Assembly: GCA_963775875.1 (NCBI GenBank)
Contig: CAVZKP010000021.1
Location: 62,001-126,000 of the forward strand
Origin: AP-15 sp963775875
Lineage (GTDB): Bacteria; Pseudomonadota; Alphaproteobacteria; ATCC43930; CGMCC-115725
Length of the DNA: 64,000 nucleotides
Reading direction: 5' to 3'
The notes under the pieces were generated by a model. It saw only the letters and a list, made by a program, of their open reading frames with translations. It was not told the DNA's origin and did not search any database. The position numbers were made by a program, and so were the translations under genes. Every line of letters starts with the position of its first letter. Position 1 is the first letter of the stretch. Positions 49,382 to 58,035 of this stretch are shown in pieces.

Positions 49382-50933
49382 TCTGCTCCAGGTCGCGGCC
49401 GGCGCTGCCTTGGCGCTGACCGCGTGGCTGATCCCGCGCCGCGTCGCGAAGGCGCGGCTGGCGAGCCTGCCGGCGGTTCTCCTCGATCTCTTTCCGGTGC
49501 TGCTCGCCGCCGGCCTGCTGATGATTTCGACCGGGCGGCCGATCTTGACCGGGCTCGCGCTGGTCTCGCTCGGCGCCGGGTTCGCGCTCGCCGACAGCAC
49601 CAAGCGCGAGGCGCTGCGGGAGCCGGTGGTCTTTTCCGAGATGTCCGAACTGCCGCATGTCTTTACCCATCCGCAGCTCTACCTGCCGTTCGCCGGGCCG
49701 GGCCTGGTGATCGGCGGGGCGCTGGCGACGATCGCTCTCGGGATCGGTCTGCTGTTTCTCGAACCCCCGTTGTGGCGGCCGGATGCGGTGTTGATCGTGC
49801 TCGCGGCGGCGATTGTCGGCGGCGCCGGCTGGATGATTTCGCGCGAACCAGCGCTCGGCGCCGCGGCGGCGCTGTTGCGGCGCCTCGATCCGAGCGGCGA
49901 GCCGTTCGCCGATGCGGCGAGGCTGGGTCCGTTCGCGATGCTCCTCGTTTACGGCGTCATCGCCCGGGCCGAGCGGGCCGAGCGGCAAACCCGGCACGCG
50001 CCGGCGCCGCTGCCGGCGCTGGGGAAACGCCCGGCCGGGGTGCCCCTGGTGCTGGTGCAGTGCGAATCATTCTTCGACGCGCGCCGGGTTTCGCCCTGCG
50101 TGCCCCAGAACCTGCTGGCCGGCTTCGACAACTGCCTGCGGGAGGGGGCAACCTTCGGCCATCTTGAGGTGGCGGGCTGGGGCGCCAACACGATGCGCGC
50201 CGAATTCGCGGTGCTGACCGGCATCCCCGAGCGCGATCTCGGCTATGACCGCTTCAATCCCTATCACGCCTTTGCCCGCGCCCCGATCGCCTCGCTCGCC
50301 TGGCACCTGCGCAGCGAAGGCTATCGCACCTTGTGCCTCCATCCTTTCGACCGCAGCTTTTTCCACCGCGATGTGACCCTGCCGGCGCTCGGTTTCGAGA
50401 GCTTTCTTGGCCGCGAAACCCTGGGCGGTTCGCGCCGCCCGCCCTATCGCGCCGACCCCGATTTTGCCCAGCAGGTGCTTCGTGCGCTCGACGAGGCCGG
50501 GCCGCGCACCTTCATCTTTGTCATCACCATGGGCAACCACGGACCGTGGCTCGAATCCGGACCGCCGATCGATCCCGATCTGCGGCGGCGTTTCGACCCG
50601 ACGGGCCTGCCGCAGGGCAGCCAATTGCTGCGCTATCTCGACGGATTGGCGCGGTCGGACGAGATGCTGCAGATCTTGTCGGAAGGAATGGGACCGCGCC
50701 AGCGTGGCGGCGTGCTCGGCTTTTATGGCGATCATCTGCCGAGCCTGCCGCAGGCGTTCAGACATTTCGGCTTTGACGAATGGGCGAGCGACTATGTGCT
50801 GATGGACGGCATGGCAACCTCGGCGCGGCGGCTCGACCTGCCGGCCCACCAGCTGCCGCGCATCATCCTCGACCGCCTGCGTCGGCGGAATGCGGTGGAA
50901 GAACGCCGGGCGGCGGCAGTCGGCGCGGCTTGA
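49374..50933 (+). CDS. LTA synthase-like sulfatase-domain membrane protein
   Basis: The 519-aa product has about five N-terminal membrane helices (LLQVAAGAALALTAWLIPRR; LPAVLLDLFPVLLAAGLLMI; LVIGGALATIALGIGLLFLE; PDAVLIVLAAAIVGGAGWMI; GPFAMLLVYGVIA). A periplasmic alkaline-phosphatase/sulfatase-fold domain follows from about residue 220: VLVQCESFFDAR (metal and nucleophile region), ITMGNHGPWLES, and LGFYGDHLPSLPQAF. This is the layout of LtaS/OpgB-type phosphoglycerol transferases and capsule-cluster sulfatase-like proteins. Coupling to the SDR suggests envelope polysaccharide or lipid decoration. It starts at ATG 49374. Confidence 0.82.
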   Translation: MSDLLQVAAGAALALTAWLIPRRVAKARLASLPAVLLDLFPVLLAAGLLMISTGRPILTGLALVSLGAGFALADSTKREALREPVVFSEMSELPHVFTHPQLYLPFAGPGLVIGGALATIALGIGLLFLEPPLWRPDAVLIVLAAAIVGGAGWMISREPALGAAAALLRRLDPSGEPFADAARLGPFAMLLVYGVIARAERAERQTRHAPAPLPALGKRPAGVPLVLVQCESFFDARRVSPCVPQNLLAGFDNCLREGATFGHLEVAGWGANTMRAEFAVLTGIPERDLGYDRFNPYHAFARAPIASLAWHLRSEGYRTLCLHPFDRSFFHRDVTLPALGFESFLGRETLGGSRRPPYRADPDFAQQVLRALDEAGPRTFIFVITMGNHGPWLESGPPIDPDLRRRFDPTGLPQGSQLLRYLDGLARSDEMLQILSEGMGPRQRGGVLGFYGDHLPSLPQAFRHFGFDEWASDYVLMDGMATSARRLDLPAHQLPRIILDRLRRRNAVEERRAAAVGAA

Positions 50934-51017
50934 CACCGGCCGCCGGCAGCGCGGAACATCCCTGCGCCGCGGGCATGGGCGCCGTGGGGCATGGGCGCCG
51001 GCGGAGGGAAGACAGCG

Positions 51018-51764
51018 ATGGATCTGCAAGGACGGACCGTCATCGTCACCGGCGGCGCTTCCGGGATTGGCCGGGCGACGGCATTCCTGCTGGCGCGTGA
51101 AGGGGCCACCGTCGTCATCGGCGATATCGACGCGGCAGGCGGTCGGTCGGCGGCGGCGGAGGGTGCGGCCGGCGGCCTCGCCATCGATTACCTGCCGCTC
51201 GACCTGACCGCCAAAACCTCGGTCGACGATTTCGTCGCGGCGGTGCATGGCCGGGTCGAGCGCGCCGACGGCCTGGTCAACGCCGCCGGCTGGGACCAGA
51301 TCCAGCCCTTTTTGGAAAATCCGCCCGAGATGTGGGACCGGGTCATCGCCATCAATCTGATGGGCGCGATCCGACTGACCCGCGGGGTATTGACGCCGAT
51401 GGTCGAGGCGCGGTCCGGCAAGATCGTCAACATATCGAGCGATGCCGGGCGGGTCGGCAGCATGGGCGAAACCGTCTATGCCGCGGCCAAGGGCGGGCTG
51501 ATCGCCTTTACCAAATCGCTCGCCCGCGAACTCGCGCGCTACCGCATCAACGTCAATTGTGTGTGTCCGGGGCCGACCGATACCCCGCTGTTCCAGCGCC
51601 AGCCCGAACGCATGAAGGAAGCGCTGACCCGCGCCATTCCGTTCCGCCGGATCGCCCAGCCGATCGAGATCGCCGAGGCTGTGCGGTTTTTCTTGAGCGC
51701 GCGCTCGGATTACATTACCGGGCAAGTGCTGAGCGTCAGCGGCGGCCTGACGATGGCCGACTAA
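51018..51764 (+). CDS. SDR family oxidoreductase (BadH/FabG-like)
   Basis: The 248-aa SDR starts at ATG 51018 after GGAGGG, with cofactor loop TGGASGIG at residues 11-18, NAAG, and catalytic YAAAK (ETVYAAAKGGLIAFTKSLAR). It ends GQVLSVSGGLTMAD. The pattern resembles 2-hydroxycyclohexanecarboxyl-CoA dehydrogenases and other 3-hydroxyacyl dehydrogenases. The upstream ATG at 50991 is less likely because the ribosome binding site would then lie inside the coding region. It is followed closely by two small genes. Confidence 0.87.
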   Translation: MDLQGRTVIVTGGASGIGRATAFLLAREGATVVIGDIDAAGGRSAAAEGAAGGLAIDYLPLDLTAKTSVDDFVAAVHGRVERADGLVNAAGWDQIQPFLENPPEMWDRVIAINLMGAIRLTRGVLTPMVEARSGKIVNISSDAGRVGSMGETVYAAAKGGLIAFTKSLARELARYRINVNCVCPGPTDTPLFQRQPERMKEALTRAIPFRRIAQPIEIAEAVRFFLSARSDYITGQVLSVSGGLTMAD

Positions 51765-51784
51765 TCCGGGGTGAGGAGGAAGGA

Positions 51785-52045
51785 ATGCAGAGGCATCACG
51801 CAGCGGCCCTTGCCGCCATGTTGACGATCGCTGTTAGCGGGACCGCGCTGGCTCAGGCGATGCCGACCAACAATCCCACCGCGGCGGCGAATGTTCGCGA
51901 GAGCGCGCAATATACGGCGCTGTTGCGGAGCAATCCGGCCTTTCGCAAAAAACGCGAAGCGATCGAGTGCGGCCCAATCGCCCTCCCGCAACTGCGCTCG
52001 AGCTGCATTGCTTCGTTTGAGGCGTACGCCGCGCCCGCAAAGTGA
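51785..52045 (+). CDS. Small secreted protein of unknown function
   Basis: The 86-aa product starts MQRHHAAALAAMLTIAVSGT after GAGGAGGAAGG. It has a signal peptide with cleavage near ALA-QAMPTNNPT, then a mature polar domain of about 60 residues with RESAQYTALLRSNPAFRKKR and two cysteines (C72 and C80 by my count) that could form a disulfide. It lies 20 bp after the SDR stop and 20 bp before the DUF427 gene, so the three are probably one unit. No family is recognised. Confidence 0.7.
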   Translation: MQRHHAAALAAMLTIAVSGTALAQAMPTNNPTAAANVRESAQYTALLRSNPAFRKKREAIECGPIALPQLRSSCIASFEAYAAPAK

Positions 52046-52065
52046 CGCCTATGGAGGAAGTCGCC

Positions 52066-52455
52066 ATGCCGAACCCTGCCCCCGGATTTGCCAGCAATCC
52101 CCAGCACCGCGTCGATCTCGTGCCGGATCAGCGGCATGTCAAAGTCATCTTCGCCGGCATCACCATCGCCGATAGCGCGGCGACCTTACGGGTTGAGGAG
52201 ACCGGTCACGGTCCGGTCCATTATTTTCCGGAAAAGGACGTCCGGCTCGACCTGATGCAGCCAACCCAGCATCACTCGACCTGCCCGTTCAAAGGCGAAG
52301 CCGCCTACTGGACGATCGAGGTGCCGGCCGGCGGCGAGATCAGACGCTCGGAGAATGCGGTCTGGGGATATCCGGCGCCTTATGACGAGGTTGCCGGGAT
52401 CGGCGGCTATTACGCCTTCTATCCGAACCGGGTCGACGCGATCATCGAGGCGTGA
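52066..52455 (+). CDS. DUF427 domain protein
   Basis: The 129-aa product starts at ATG 52066 after GGAGG. It carries the DUF427 fold signature: VKVIFAGITIADSAATLRVE, HYFPEKDVRLDLM, and STCPFKGEAAYWTIEV followed by WGYPAPYDEVAGIGGYYAFY. The CPFKG..YW motif and closing YP.R are typical. The biochemical function of the family is not established; some members sit beside short-chain dehydrogenases, as here. An upstream ATG at 52051 would put the ribosome binding site inside the gene. Confidence 0.88.
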   Translation: MPNPAPGFASNPQHRVDLVPDQRHVKVIFAGITIADSAATLRVEETGHGPVHYFPEKDVRLDLMQPTQHHSTCPFKGEAAYWTIEVPAGGEIRRSENAVWGYPAPYDEVAGIGGYYAFYPNRVDAIIEA

Positions 52456-52468
52456 GCGGTCGGGCGTG

Positions 52469-54025
52469 ATGCACCTGACCCAGAATTGGGAGATCCGCAA
52501 GCCCGGCGTCTCGTCGCGGGGCGGCATTGTCGCCGCGCAGAGCCGCATCGCGGCGACGGTCGGCGCCGAGGTGCTGGCGGCGGGCGGCACCGCGATCGAT
52601 GCCGCGGTCGCCACCGCGCTGGCCCTGGCCGCGGTCGAGCCGTGGAATAGCGGGCTCGGCGCGATCGGCTTCATGGTCGTCCATCGCGCCGGCGCCGATC
52701 ATGCCGAGGCCATCGATTTCGGCCCGGTGGCTCCGGGCGGCCTCGATCCCTCCGCCTATCCGCTGACCGGGGCGACCAAGACCGAGTTGTTCACCTGGCC
52801 GCAGGTAGAGGGCGACCGCAACATCCACGGTCCGCTCGCCTTTGCGATCCCGAGCGCGGTGCGCGGCTATGCGGCGGCGGTTGAGCGCTTTGGCCGCATG
52901 CCATGGCGCGAATTGGCGGCCCCGGCGGCGGCGTTGGCGCGCCAGGGGCTGCCGGTCGACTGGTTCACCACGGTCAAGGTTGCCGCTGCCGCGGCCGAGC
53001 TGCGGCTCTACGACGAAAGCCGGCGGGTGTGGCTGCCGGACGGCCTGCCGCCGGTCTGTCCGCCCGACCGCGACCATATCAACCTGCCGCTCGGACGCCT
53101 CGCCGATACGCTGGAGCGCCTTGCCGCCGCCGGCCCGGAGGATTTCTACCACGGCGATATTGCGCATTCGATTGCCGCCGATATGCGCTCGGCGGGTGGC
53201 GTATTGTCGGGGGCCGATCTCGCCGCCTGTCGCGCGCGGATCGTGCCGGCGCTCGCTATCCCCTATCGCGGCGCCACCTTGCAAGCGGCGCCGGGAATGA
53301 CCGCCGGCCCGACCCTGGCCTTTGTTCTCGAACGGCTCGCCCGGCTGGGTTTCGCCGCCGCTCCGGACGCCGCTTATTTCGCGGCGGTCGGCGAGGCATT
53401 GCGCGAGGCCTATGCCGACCGGCTCGACCATGCCGGCGATGTCGAAACCGGCGCGCCGACCTCGACCTCGCACATCACCGCGATCGACCGCGACGGAACC
53501 ATCGTCGCGCTGACCACGACGTTGCTGTCGAGCTTTGGCAGCCGCTATGTGCTGCCGGGCACCGGCATCCTGATGAACAACGGGGTCATGTGGTTCGATC
53601 CGCGTCCGGGTCATGCGAATTCGATGCTGCCGGGCAAGCGCGCGCTGACCAATATGTGCCCGGTCGTGGCCATGCGCGATGGCCGGCCGTGGTTCGGGGT
53701 CGGCGCCTCCGGCGGTCGGCGCATCCTCGCCGCGGTGTTGCAGATGGCGAGCTTTGTCGTCGATTTCGGCATGGATCCGGCGGCGGCCGCGCACCAGCCG
53801 CGGATCGACGTCAGCGGCGGCGATCGCCTCGCCATCGACCGCCGCCTGGCCCCGGCGATCGTCGGACCGCTCTCGGCCATGCCCGGCGCCACGCTGGTCG
53901 AGCACGGCGTCTTCCCGACCCGGTTTGCCTGCCCGAACCTGGTCCTGCGCGATGCCGACGGGATCAACCACGGCATCTCCGACGTGATGTCGCCCTGGTC
54001 TGCCGCGATCGCCGAACCCGGCTGA
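52469..54025 (+). CDS. ggt: Gamma-glutamyltransferase family protein
   Basis: These Ntn-hydrolases self-cleave before a threonine to form two subunits, then transfer or hydrolyse gamma-glutamyl groups. The 518-aa product starts MHLTQNWEIRKPGVSSRGGI. The expected nucleophile is T333 in GAPTSTSHITAIDRDGTIVA. Downstream, SMLPGKRALTNMCPVVAMRD and VGASGGRRILAAVLQM give the oxyanion and substrate loops. No signal peptide is evident, so it may be cytoplasmic, like several family members with non-glutathione substrates. It begins 13 bp after the DUF427 gene. Confidence 0.85.
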   Translation: MHLTQNWEIRKPGVSSRGGIVAAQSRIAATVGAEVLAAGGTAIDAAVATALALAAVEPWNSGLGAIGFMVVHRAGADHAEAIDFGPVAPGGLDPSAYPLTGATKTELFTWPQVEGDRNIHGPLAFAIPSAVRGYAAAVERFGRMPWRELAAPAAALARQGLPVDWFTTVKVAAAAAELRLYDESRRVWLPDGLPPVCPPDRDHINLPLGRLADTLERLAAAGPEDFYHGDIAHSIAADMRSAGGVLSGADLAACRARIVPALAIPYRGATLQAAPGMTAGPTLAFVLERLARLGFAAAPDAAYFAAVGEALREAYADRLDHAGDVETGAPTSTSHITAIDRDGTIVALTTTLLSSFGSRYVLPGTGILMNNGVMWFDPRPGHANSMLPGKRALTNMCPVVAMRDGRPWFGVGASGGRRILAAVLQMASFVVDFGMDPAAAAHQPRIDVSGGDRLAIDRRLAPAIVGPLSAMPGATLVEHGVFPTRFACPNLVLRDADGINHGISDVMSPWSAAIAEPG

Positions 54026-54031
54026 CCACCC

Positions 54032-54751
54032 TTACGCGGCGTCGTGAAAGATGATGCCGAGAGTATGCCGCTCGCCGCTATGGATCCGGCTGACGCCATG
54101 CCGCATGGTCACGCGACGGGTCGAGCGGACGCCGTCGACCGGGCGGTGATGCACCGGAAAGATCACGGCCTCGCCCTGGCGTAACGGCACGACCTCGCCG
54201 CGTGATTGCATGCGCGGCCGCTGCTCGACCAACAGGAACTCGCCGCCGGTGAAATCCCGCCGCGGATCGCTGAGCAGCACGGTCAGCTGCAGCGGGAACA
54301 CCAGCGGACCATAAAGGTCCTGATGCAGGCAGTTGTAGTCGTCGGCGCCGTATTTGAGGAGCAGCGGCGTCGGCCGTTCCTGGCCCGCCCGATGGCACTC
54401 GGCGAGATAGGCATCGAGGGTCGCCGGGTACCGGCCTTCCTGACCAAGCCGCTGCAGCCAGCGATTGGCGAGCGGCGCCAAATGCGGATAGATCGCCCGG
54501 CGCAGCGCCTCGACCAGCCCTGGCAGCGGGTAGCGGAAATATTGGTACTCGCCGCGACCATAGGCGTGATGCTGCATGACCACCCGCCGGCGAAAGGCGC
54601 CGTCATCCGAATAGAGCGCGGCGAGTTCGCGACATTCCGCGGCGGTCAGCAGCCCCGCCGCGGTCGCATAGCCGCGTTCGTCGAGCGCTGCCGCCACCGC
54701 CGGCCAATCGATCGCGGCGACGCGGTCCGCCGCCGCCTCAGGCGGCTTCAT
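54032..54751 (-). CDS. 2OG-Fe(II) oxygenase linked to Ada
   Basis: The 239-aa product has a double-stranded beta-helix oxygenase core. HQD in YNCLHQDLYGPLVFPLQLTV supplies the first histidine and aspartate of the iron triad. LLSDPRRDFTGGEFLLVEQR is a conserved stretch, and RVTMRHGVSRIHSGERHTLG supplies the distal histidine and a 2OG-binding arginine. This is the COG3826-like group, not AlkB. Its start overlaps the end of ada by 14 bp, so it is the downstream gene of an ada operon. A role in alkylation damage repair is inference. Confidence 0.85.
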   Translation of the reverse strand: MKPPEAAADRVAAIDWPAVAAALDERGYATAAGLLTAAECRELAALYSDDGAFRRRVVMQHHAYGRGEYQYFRYPLPGLVEALRRAIYPHLAPLANRWLQRLGQEGRYPATLDAYLAECHRAGQERPTPLLLKYGADDYNCLHQDLYGPLVFPLQLTVLLSDPRRDFTGGEFLLVEQRPRMQSRGEVVPLRQGEAVIFPVHHRPVDGVRSTRRVTMRHGVSRIHSGERHTLGIIFHDAA

Positions 54752-55802
54752 CGGCCGCCGCCGCTGCCCGCTCGCGTTCGAGCAACGCCCGCTTGCGCGC
54801 CAACCCCCAGCGATACCCGGCGAGATCGCCGTCCTCGCGGATCACCCGGTGGCACGGCACGATCAGCGCCAGATTGTTGGCGGCGCAGGCCTGCGCTACC
54901 GCGCGCACCGCCTTCGGCTGGCCCAATGCCCGGGCAATCTCCGAATAGGTCGCGGTACGGCCGAGCGGGATCTTTTGCAAGGCGCGCCAGACCCGCGTCT
55001 GAAATGCGGTGCCGCGGATGTCGAGCGGCAGGTCGAGCGTGTGATCGGGTGCGCTGATAAAGCGCACGACCTGGTCGGCCCAGTCTTTCAGGCCGGTGTC
55101 TTCGGCGATCACCGATGCCGCCGGAAAGCGCTGCCGCACCATTGCCGCGAGCTGGTCGCGATCGTCGCCGAGTGCGGTCAGGCATACCCCGCGCCGGGTC
55201 GCGGCGACCAAGGCCCAGCCGAGCGGCGTCGCGACCGTGACAAAGCGGATCGTCTCGCCATCGCCGCCGCGCCGCCGTGCCCCGGGGGTCATGCCGAGTG
55301 CGGCCGGCGCCGCCTCATAGGCGCGCGAGCTCGACCCGAACCCAGCGGCATAAATCGCCTCGGTCACCTTCTCGCCCTGATCGAGCCTTTGGGCCAGATC
55401 GCCGAGCCGGTGGGTGCGGGCATAATCGCGCGGCGTCGCGCCGGTGATCTGCTTGAACACCCGGTGAAAATGAAACCGGCTGATTGCCGCCGCGTCGGCG
55501 AGTTCGCCGAGGCTCGGCAGCGTCTCGCTGCTGCGCAATAGCGCACAGGCCTTCTCGATCGCCGCGAGGTGCCGCGAGGCTGTCGAGGCGTCGGTCGGGC
55601 GGCAGCGCTTGCAGGCCCGCAGCCCGGCCGCTTCGGCCGCCGCGGTCGTCGCGAAAAACTCGGTGTTCTTGCGCAACGGCCGGCGCGACGGGCAGCCCGG
55701 CCGGCAATAAACCCCGGTCGTTCTGACCCCGTAATAAAATTCGCCGTCCGCGCCGGCGTCGCGGCTCTCTACCGCCGCCCAGCATTTGTCGAAATCGAGC
55801 AT
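54738..55802 (-). CDS. ada: Bifunctional Ada: DNA alkylphosphotriester/O6-alkylguanine methyltransferase and regulator
   Basis: Ada removes methyl groups from DNA irreversibly and, when methylated, activates the adaptive response. From ATG 55802 (GGGAG six bases upstream) the product is 354 aa. N-terminal Cys4 zinc domain: C33, C37, C64, C67 (YCRPGCPSR...ACKRCRP). An AraC-type HTH occupies about residues 75-170 (ISRFHFHRVFKQITGATPRD). The O6-alkylguanine transferase domain has PCHRVIREDG near residue 315. MTM two codons upstream (55808) is an alternative start. It leads the 2OG oxygenase gene. Confidence 0.93.
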   Translation of the reverse strand: MLDFDKCWAAVESRDAGADGEFYYGVRTTGVYCRPGCPSRRPLRKNTEFFATTAAAEAAGLRACKRCRPTDASTASRHLAAIEKACALLRSSETLPSLGELADAAAISRFHFHRVFKQITGATPRDYARTHRLGDLAQRLDQGEKVTEAIYAAGFGSSSRAYEAAPAALGMTPGARRRGGDGETIRFVTVATPLGWALVAATRRGVCLTALGDDRDQLAAMVRQRFPAASVIAEDTGLKDWADQVVRFISAPDHTLDLPLDIRGTAFQTRVWRALQKIPLGRTATYSEIARALGQPKAVRAVAQACAANNLALIVPCHRVIREDGDLAGYRWGLARKRALLERERAAAAADEAA

Positions 55803-56137
55803 CGTCATCTCCCGCGCATCATTCATCAGCCGAAGATGGCGCAGAAGCAGGCCGGGCTCTATCCGGCGATTGCTTTCTAATTCCCGCGCCCGCGATCTGA
55901 CCGCGGCATCCAAGCAGAGATACCTGCCCAAGTGCGGCCGGGTCCCACGCGTCAGACATGCCACTCCCGACCATCAACGATCGAACCGCTTGACCCTGCA
56001 GAGAGAACGCGCCAAAGCAGTAACGATGTCCAAGCTCGTATTTTAGCGGACATGAAACCGACCGTTTACAAGCAGCGCTCCACAACAGGCATCCGATCCG
56101 TGCAGGTGAAGCTGTCCAGCGTCGCGACCGAGTGTCT
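55803..56137. other. 335-bp gap upstream of ada
   Basis: Between ada and the nucleotidyltransferase-HEPN gene, both on the minus strand, I find no supported coding sequence. The frames present lack ribosome binding sites and recognisable motifs. It should contain the ada promoter, but no convincing -35/-10 pair or Ada-box-like repeat is evident to me. Confidence 0.4.
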
Positions 56138-56902
56138 TCATGCGGCTGGGTTCTGCGGACGCTCGGCGCGTAGACGGGCGGCCAGGGCGTCGATCACGGC
56201 GAGAGCGCGGCGCAATTCGTGCTCGTCGAGCTCGAGGGCGGCGGCGCCCTCCGCCGACGGATAGCGGTAAACGGTCGCCCATTTGCTCCAGTTTTTCGCG
56301 GCGCCGACATGCTCGGCGATGTCGGGAAAGCTCGCCTCGGCCATGGCGCCGAGCGCCGCCAGCGAATGGGTTTTGCGCGATCGCTTCCGGGCGAGAACGA
56401 GAAACCCCTTCAGCAGCTTCTCGACCGCCTGCTGGCAATGAAATGCTGCGCTCTCGAACAACGGCGGCTCGTCTGCCAAACAGGCTAAGGCGGTCCTGCG
56501 ATCGATGTCGGCGATGGCGAGCCAGCGCTCGACGGCTGCCCAGCGGGCATTCCGGTCCGGGGTTCGCATCGAGGGAGGCTCCAAGGGCGGCCCGTAGACG
56601 ACAATCCCGTCGAAATCGGCCTCGGCCGCCAGCGTGCCGACGATCGTGCGGTTGCGCTCGAAAGTGGAGGCCCGCACCGGAAAAACGTCGGCCGCTTCAC
56701 AATAGGAGCGGCCCGCCTCGAACCCGGCCTTCAAGGTCAGCTTCTCGGCCGGGGTGTCGTCGTCAACGATGACCAGCAGATCGATGTCGCTGTCCGGACC
56801 GGCCTCGCCGCGGGCCGCCGAGCCGAACAGGATGACCCGCTGCGGCCGGAAATAGGCAACGACCGGGTCGAGCAGCTGTGCGGGCACCGGGGCCGCGGTC
56901 AT
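56138..56902 (-). CDS. Nucleotidyltransferase (MNT)-HEPN fusion protein
   Basis: The 254-aa product joins two domains usually encoded as separate toxin-antitoxin genes. Residues 20-110 form a minimal nucleotidyltransferase: ILFGSAARGEAGPDSDIDLL with G27-S28 and catalytic D39/D41. Residues 115-250 are a HEPN domain: WAAVERWLAIADIDRRTALA, FHCQQAVEKLLKGFLVLARK, and R174-x4-H179 (RSRKTH), the RNase motif position. In HEPN-MNT pairs the nucleotidyltransferase AMPylates and silences the HEPN RNase; the fusion could do this in cis. It lies 12 bp after the amidase gene. Confidence 0.85.
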   Translation of the reverse strand: MTAAPVPAQLLDPVVAYFRPQRVILFGSAARGEAGPDSDIDLLVIVDDDTPAEKLTLKAGFEAGRSYCEAADVFPVRASTFERNRTIVGTLAAEADFDGIVVYGPPLEPPSMRTPDRNARWAAVERWLAIADIDRRTALACLADEPPLFESAAFHCQQAVEKLLKGFLVLARKRSRKTHSLAALGAMAEASFPDIAEHVGAAKNWSKWATVYRYPSAEGAAALELDEHELRRALAVIDALAARLRAERPQNPAA

Positions 56903-56914
56903 CGGCGGATCGGC

Positions 56915-57880
56915 CTAGCCGCCGGACGCCTGATGCCCGCCATTGACATAGCGCTTGGGCAGCATCGCGTGGATGCCCTTGTTGCCGTCGACCAGCTGGG
57001 TCACCCGCATATCGACGGCGAGGCTGCAGAACATATAGGCGTCCTCGCGCCCGAGCCCGATGCGCTCGCCGATCAGCGTGATCATCTGGCGCAAAGCGGT
57101 CTTGGCGGCGTCGTCGAGATCCTCGTCGAAACCCATCGTGATCAGATGCGTCGGGGTCTCGGCGCGGGGCAGGGCGATCTTCATGTCCTTGTGCACGGTC
57201 AGGCGAAAGGTGCCGGTCAGCGCGGTTTCGAGCGCCGTCACGCAAACTTCGCCGTCGCCCTGCACGCCATGGCCGTCGCCGGCCGAAAACAAAGCGCCCG
57301 GGGTCCATACCGGCAAATAGAGCGTGGTGCCGGCGGTCAGTTCCTTCAGATCCATGTTGCCGCCGAACTCGCGCGGCACGATCGAGGTGACCGCGCCATA
57401 GGCCGGCGGCGGCGCCACCCCCATCACCCCGAAAAACGGGGCCAGCTCGATCTCGGCGCCCCACGGCACGGTGGCGATGCCGCGCTGGCGGTCGATCGCG
57501 GTATGCCAGATCCGGCGCACCGGGAAATCCTCCGGCAAGGTGCCGCTGAGCGGGCGGATCCGGGTGTAGCCCCAATTCTGCCGAGGGTCGACCGTCAGGA
57601 TCTCGATCGCCAGGGTATCGCCGGGCTCGGCGCCCGCGACCGCGATCGGCCCGGTCAGGATGTGGGCGCCGAGGCGCGGCTCGATGGCGCGGTGGATTGC
57701 GGCGTGCTCGGGGAGAATCTCAAAGCGGCCATCCACCGGCAATATGTCGGGCCCGCCCGAAACGCTGTCGATGGTCACGGTATCGCCGGAGGCGACGTTC
57801 AGCACCGGCTTCAGCGCGGCGTCGAAGAATCCCCAGTGACAGGTCTGCGGGCTGGCCCGCAAGACGTGATGCTGCGACAT
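56915..57880 (-). CDS. Acetamidase/formamidase family protein
   Basis: FmdA/AmdA enzymes hydrolyse formamide or acetamide to ammonia and the acid. From ATG 57878-57880 the product is 321 aa, starting MSQHHVLRASPQTCHWGFFD. Family blocks include GHILTGPIAVAGAEPGDTL-like text (HILTGPIAVAGAEPGDTLAI), PREFGGNMDLKELTAGTTLY, LFSAGDGHGVQGDGEVCVTA and the C-terminal LAVDMRVTQLVDGNKGIHAM. The D/H residues of GDGHGVQGDGE are the likely metal ligands. The substrate is not determined. It is probably co-transcribed with the MNT-HEPN gene. Confidence 0.9.
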   Translation of the reverse strand: MSQHHVLRASPQTCHWGFFDAALKPVLNVASGDTVTIDSVSGGPDILPVDGRFEILPEHAAIHRAIEPRLGAHILTGPIAVAGAEPGDTLAIEILTVDPRQNWGYTRIRPLSGTLPEDFPVRRIWHTAIDRQRGIATVPWGAEIELAPFFGVMGVAPPPAYGAVTSIVPREFGGNMDLKELTAGTTLYLPVWTPGALFSAGDGHGVQGDGEVCVTALETALTGTFRLTVHKDMKIALPRAETPTHLITMGFDEDLDDAAKTALRQMITLIGERIGLGREDAYMFCSLAVDMRVTQLVDGNKGIHAMLPKRYVNGGHQASGG

Positions 57881-58035
57881 CGGCAAACTCCCTGCGCTGA
57901 TTGAACCGCGATCATAAATGCAGCGGTGTCTGCTGTGCGGGTTTTTCGCTGCAGCGCGATCAGTCGCCTGGCCCCGGCGACAGAGCATGTGAAAGAATTG
58001 GCTTCAGGACGAAAACCGAGCGCGGCACAACCGTC

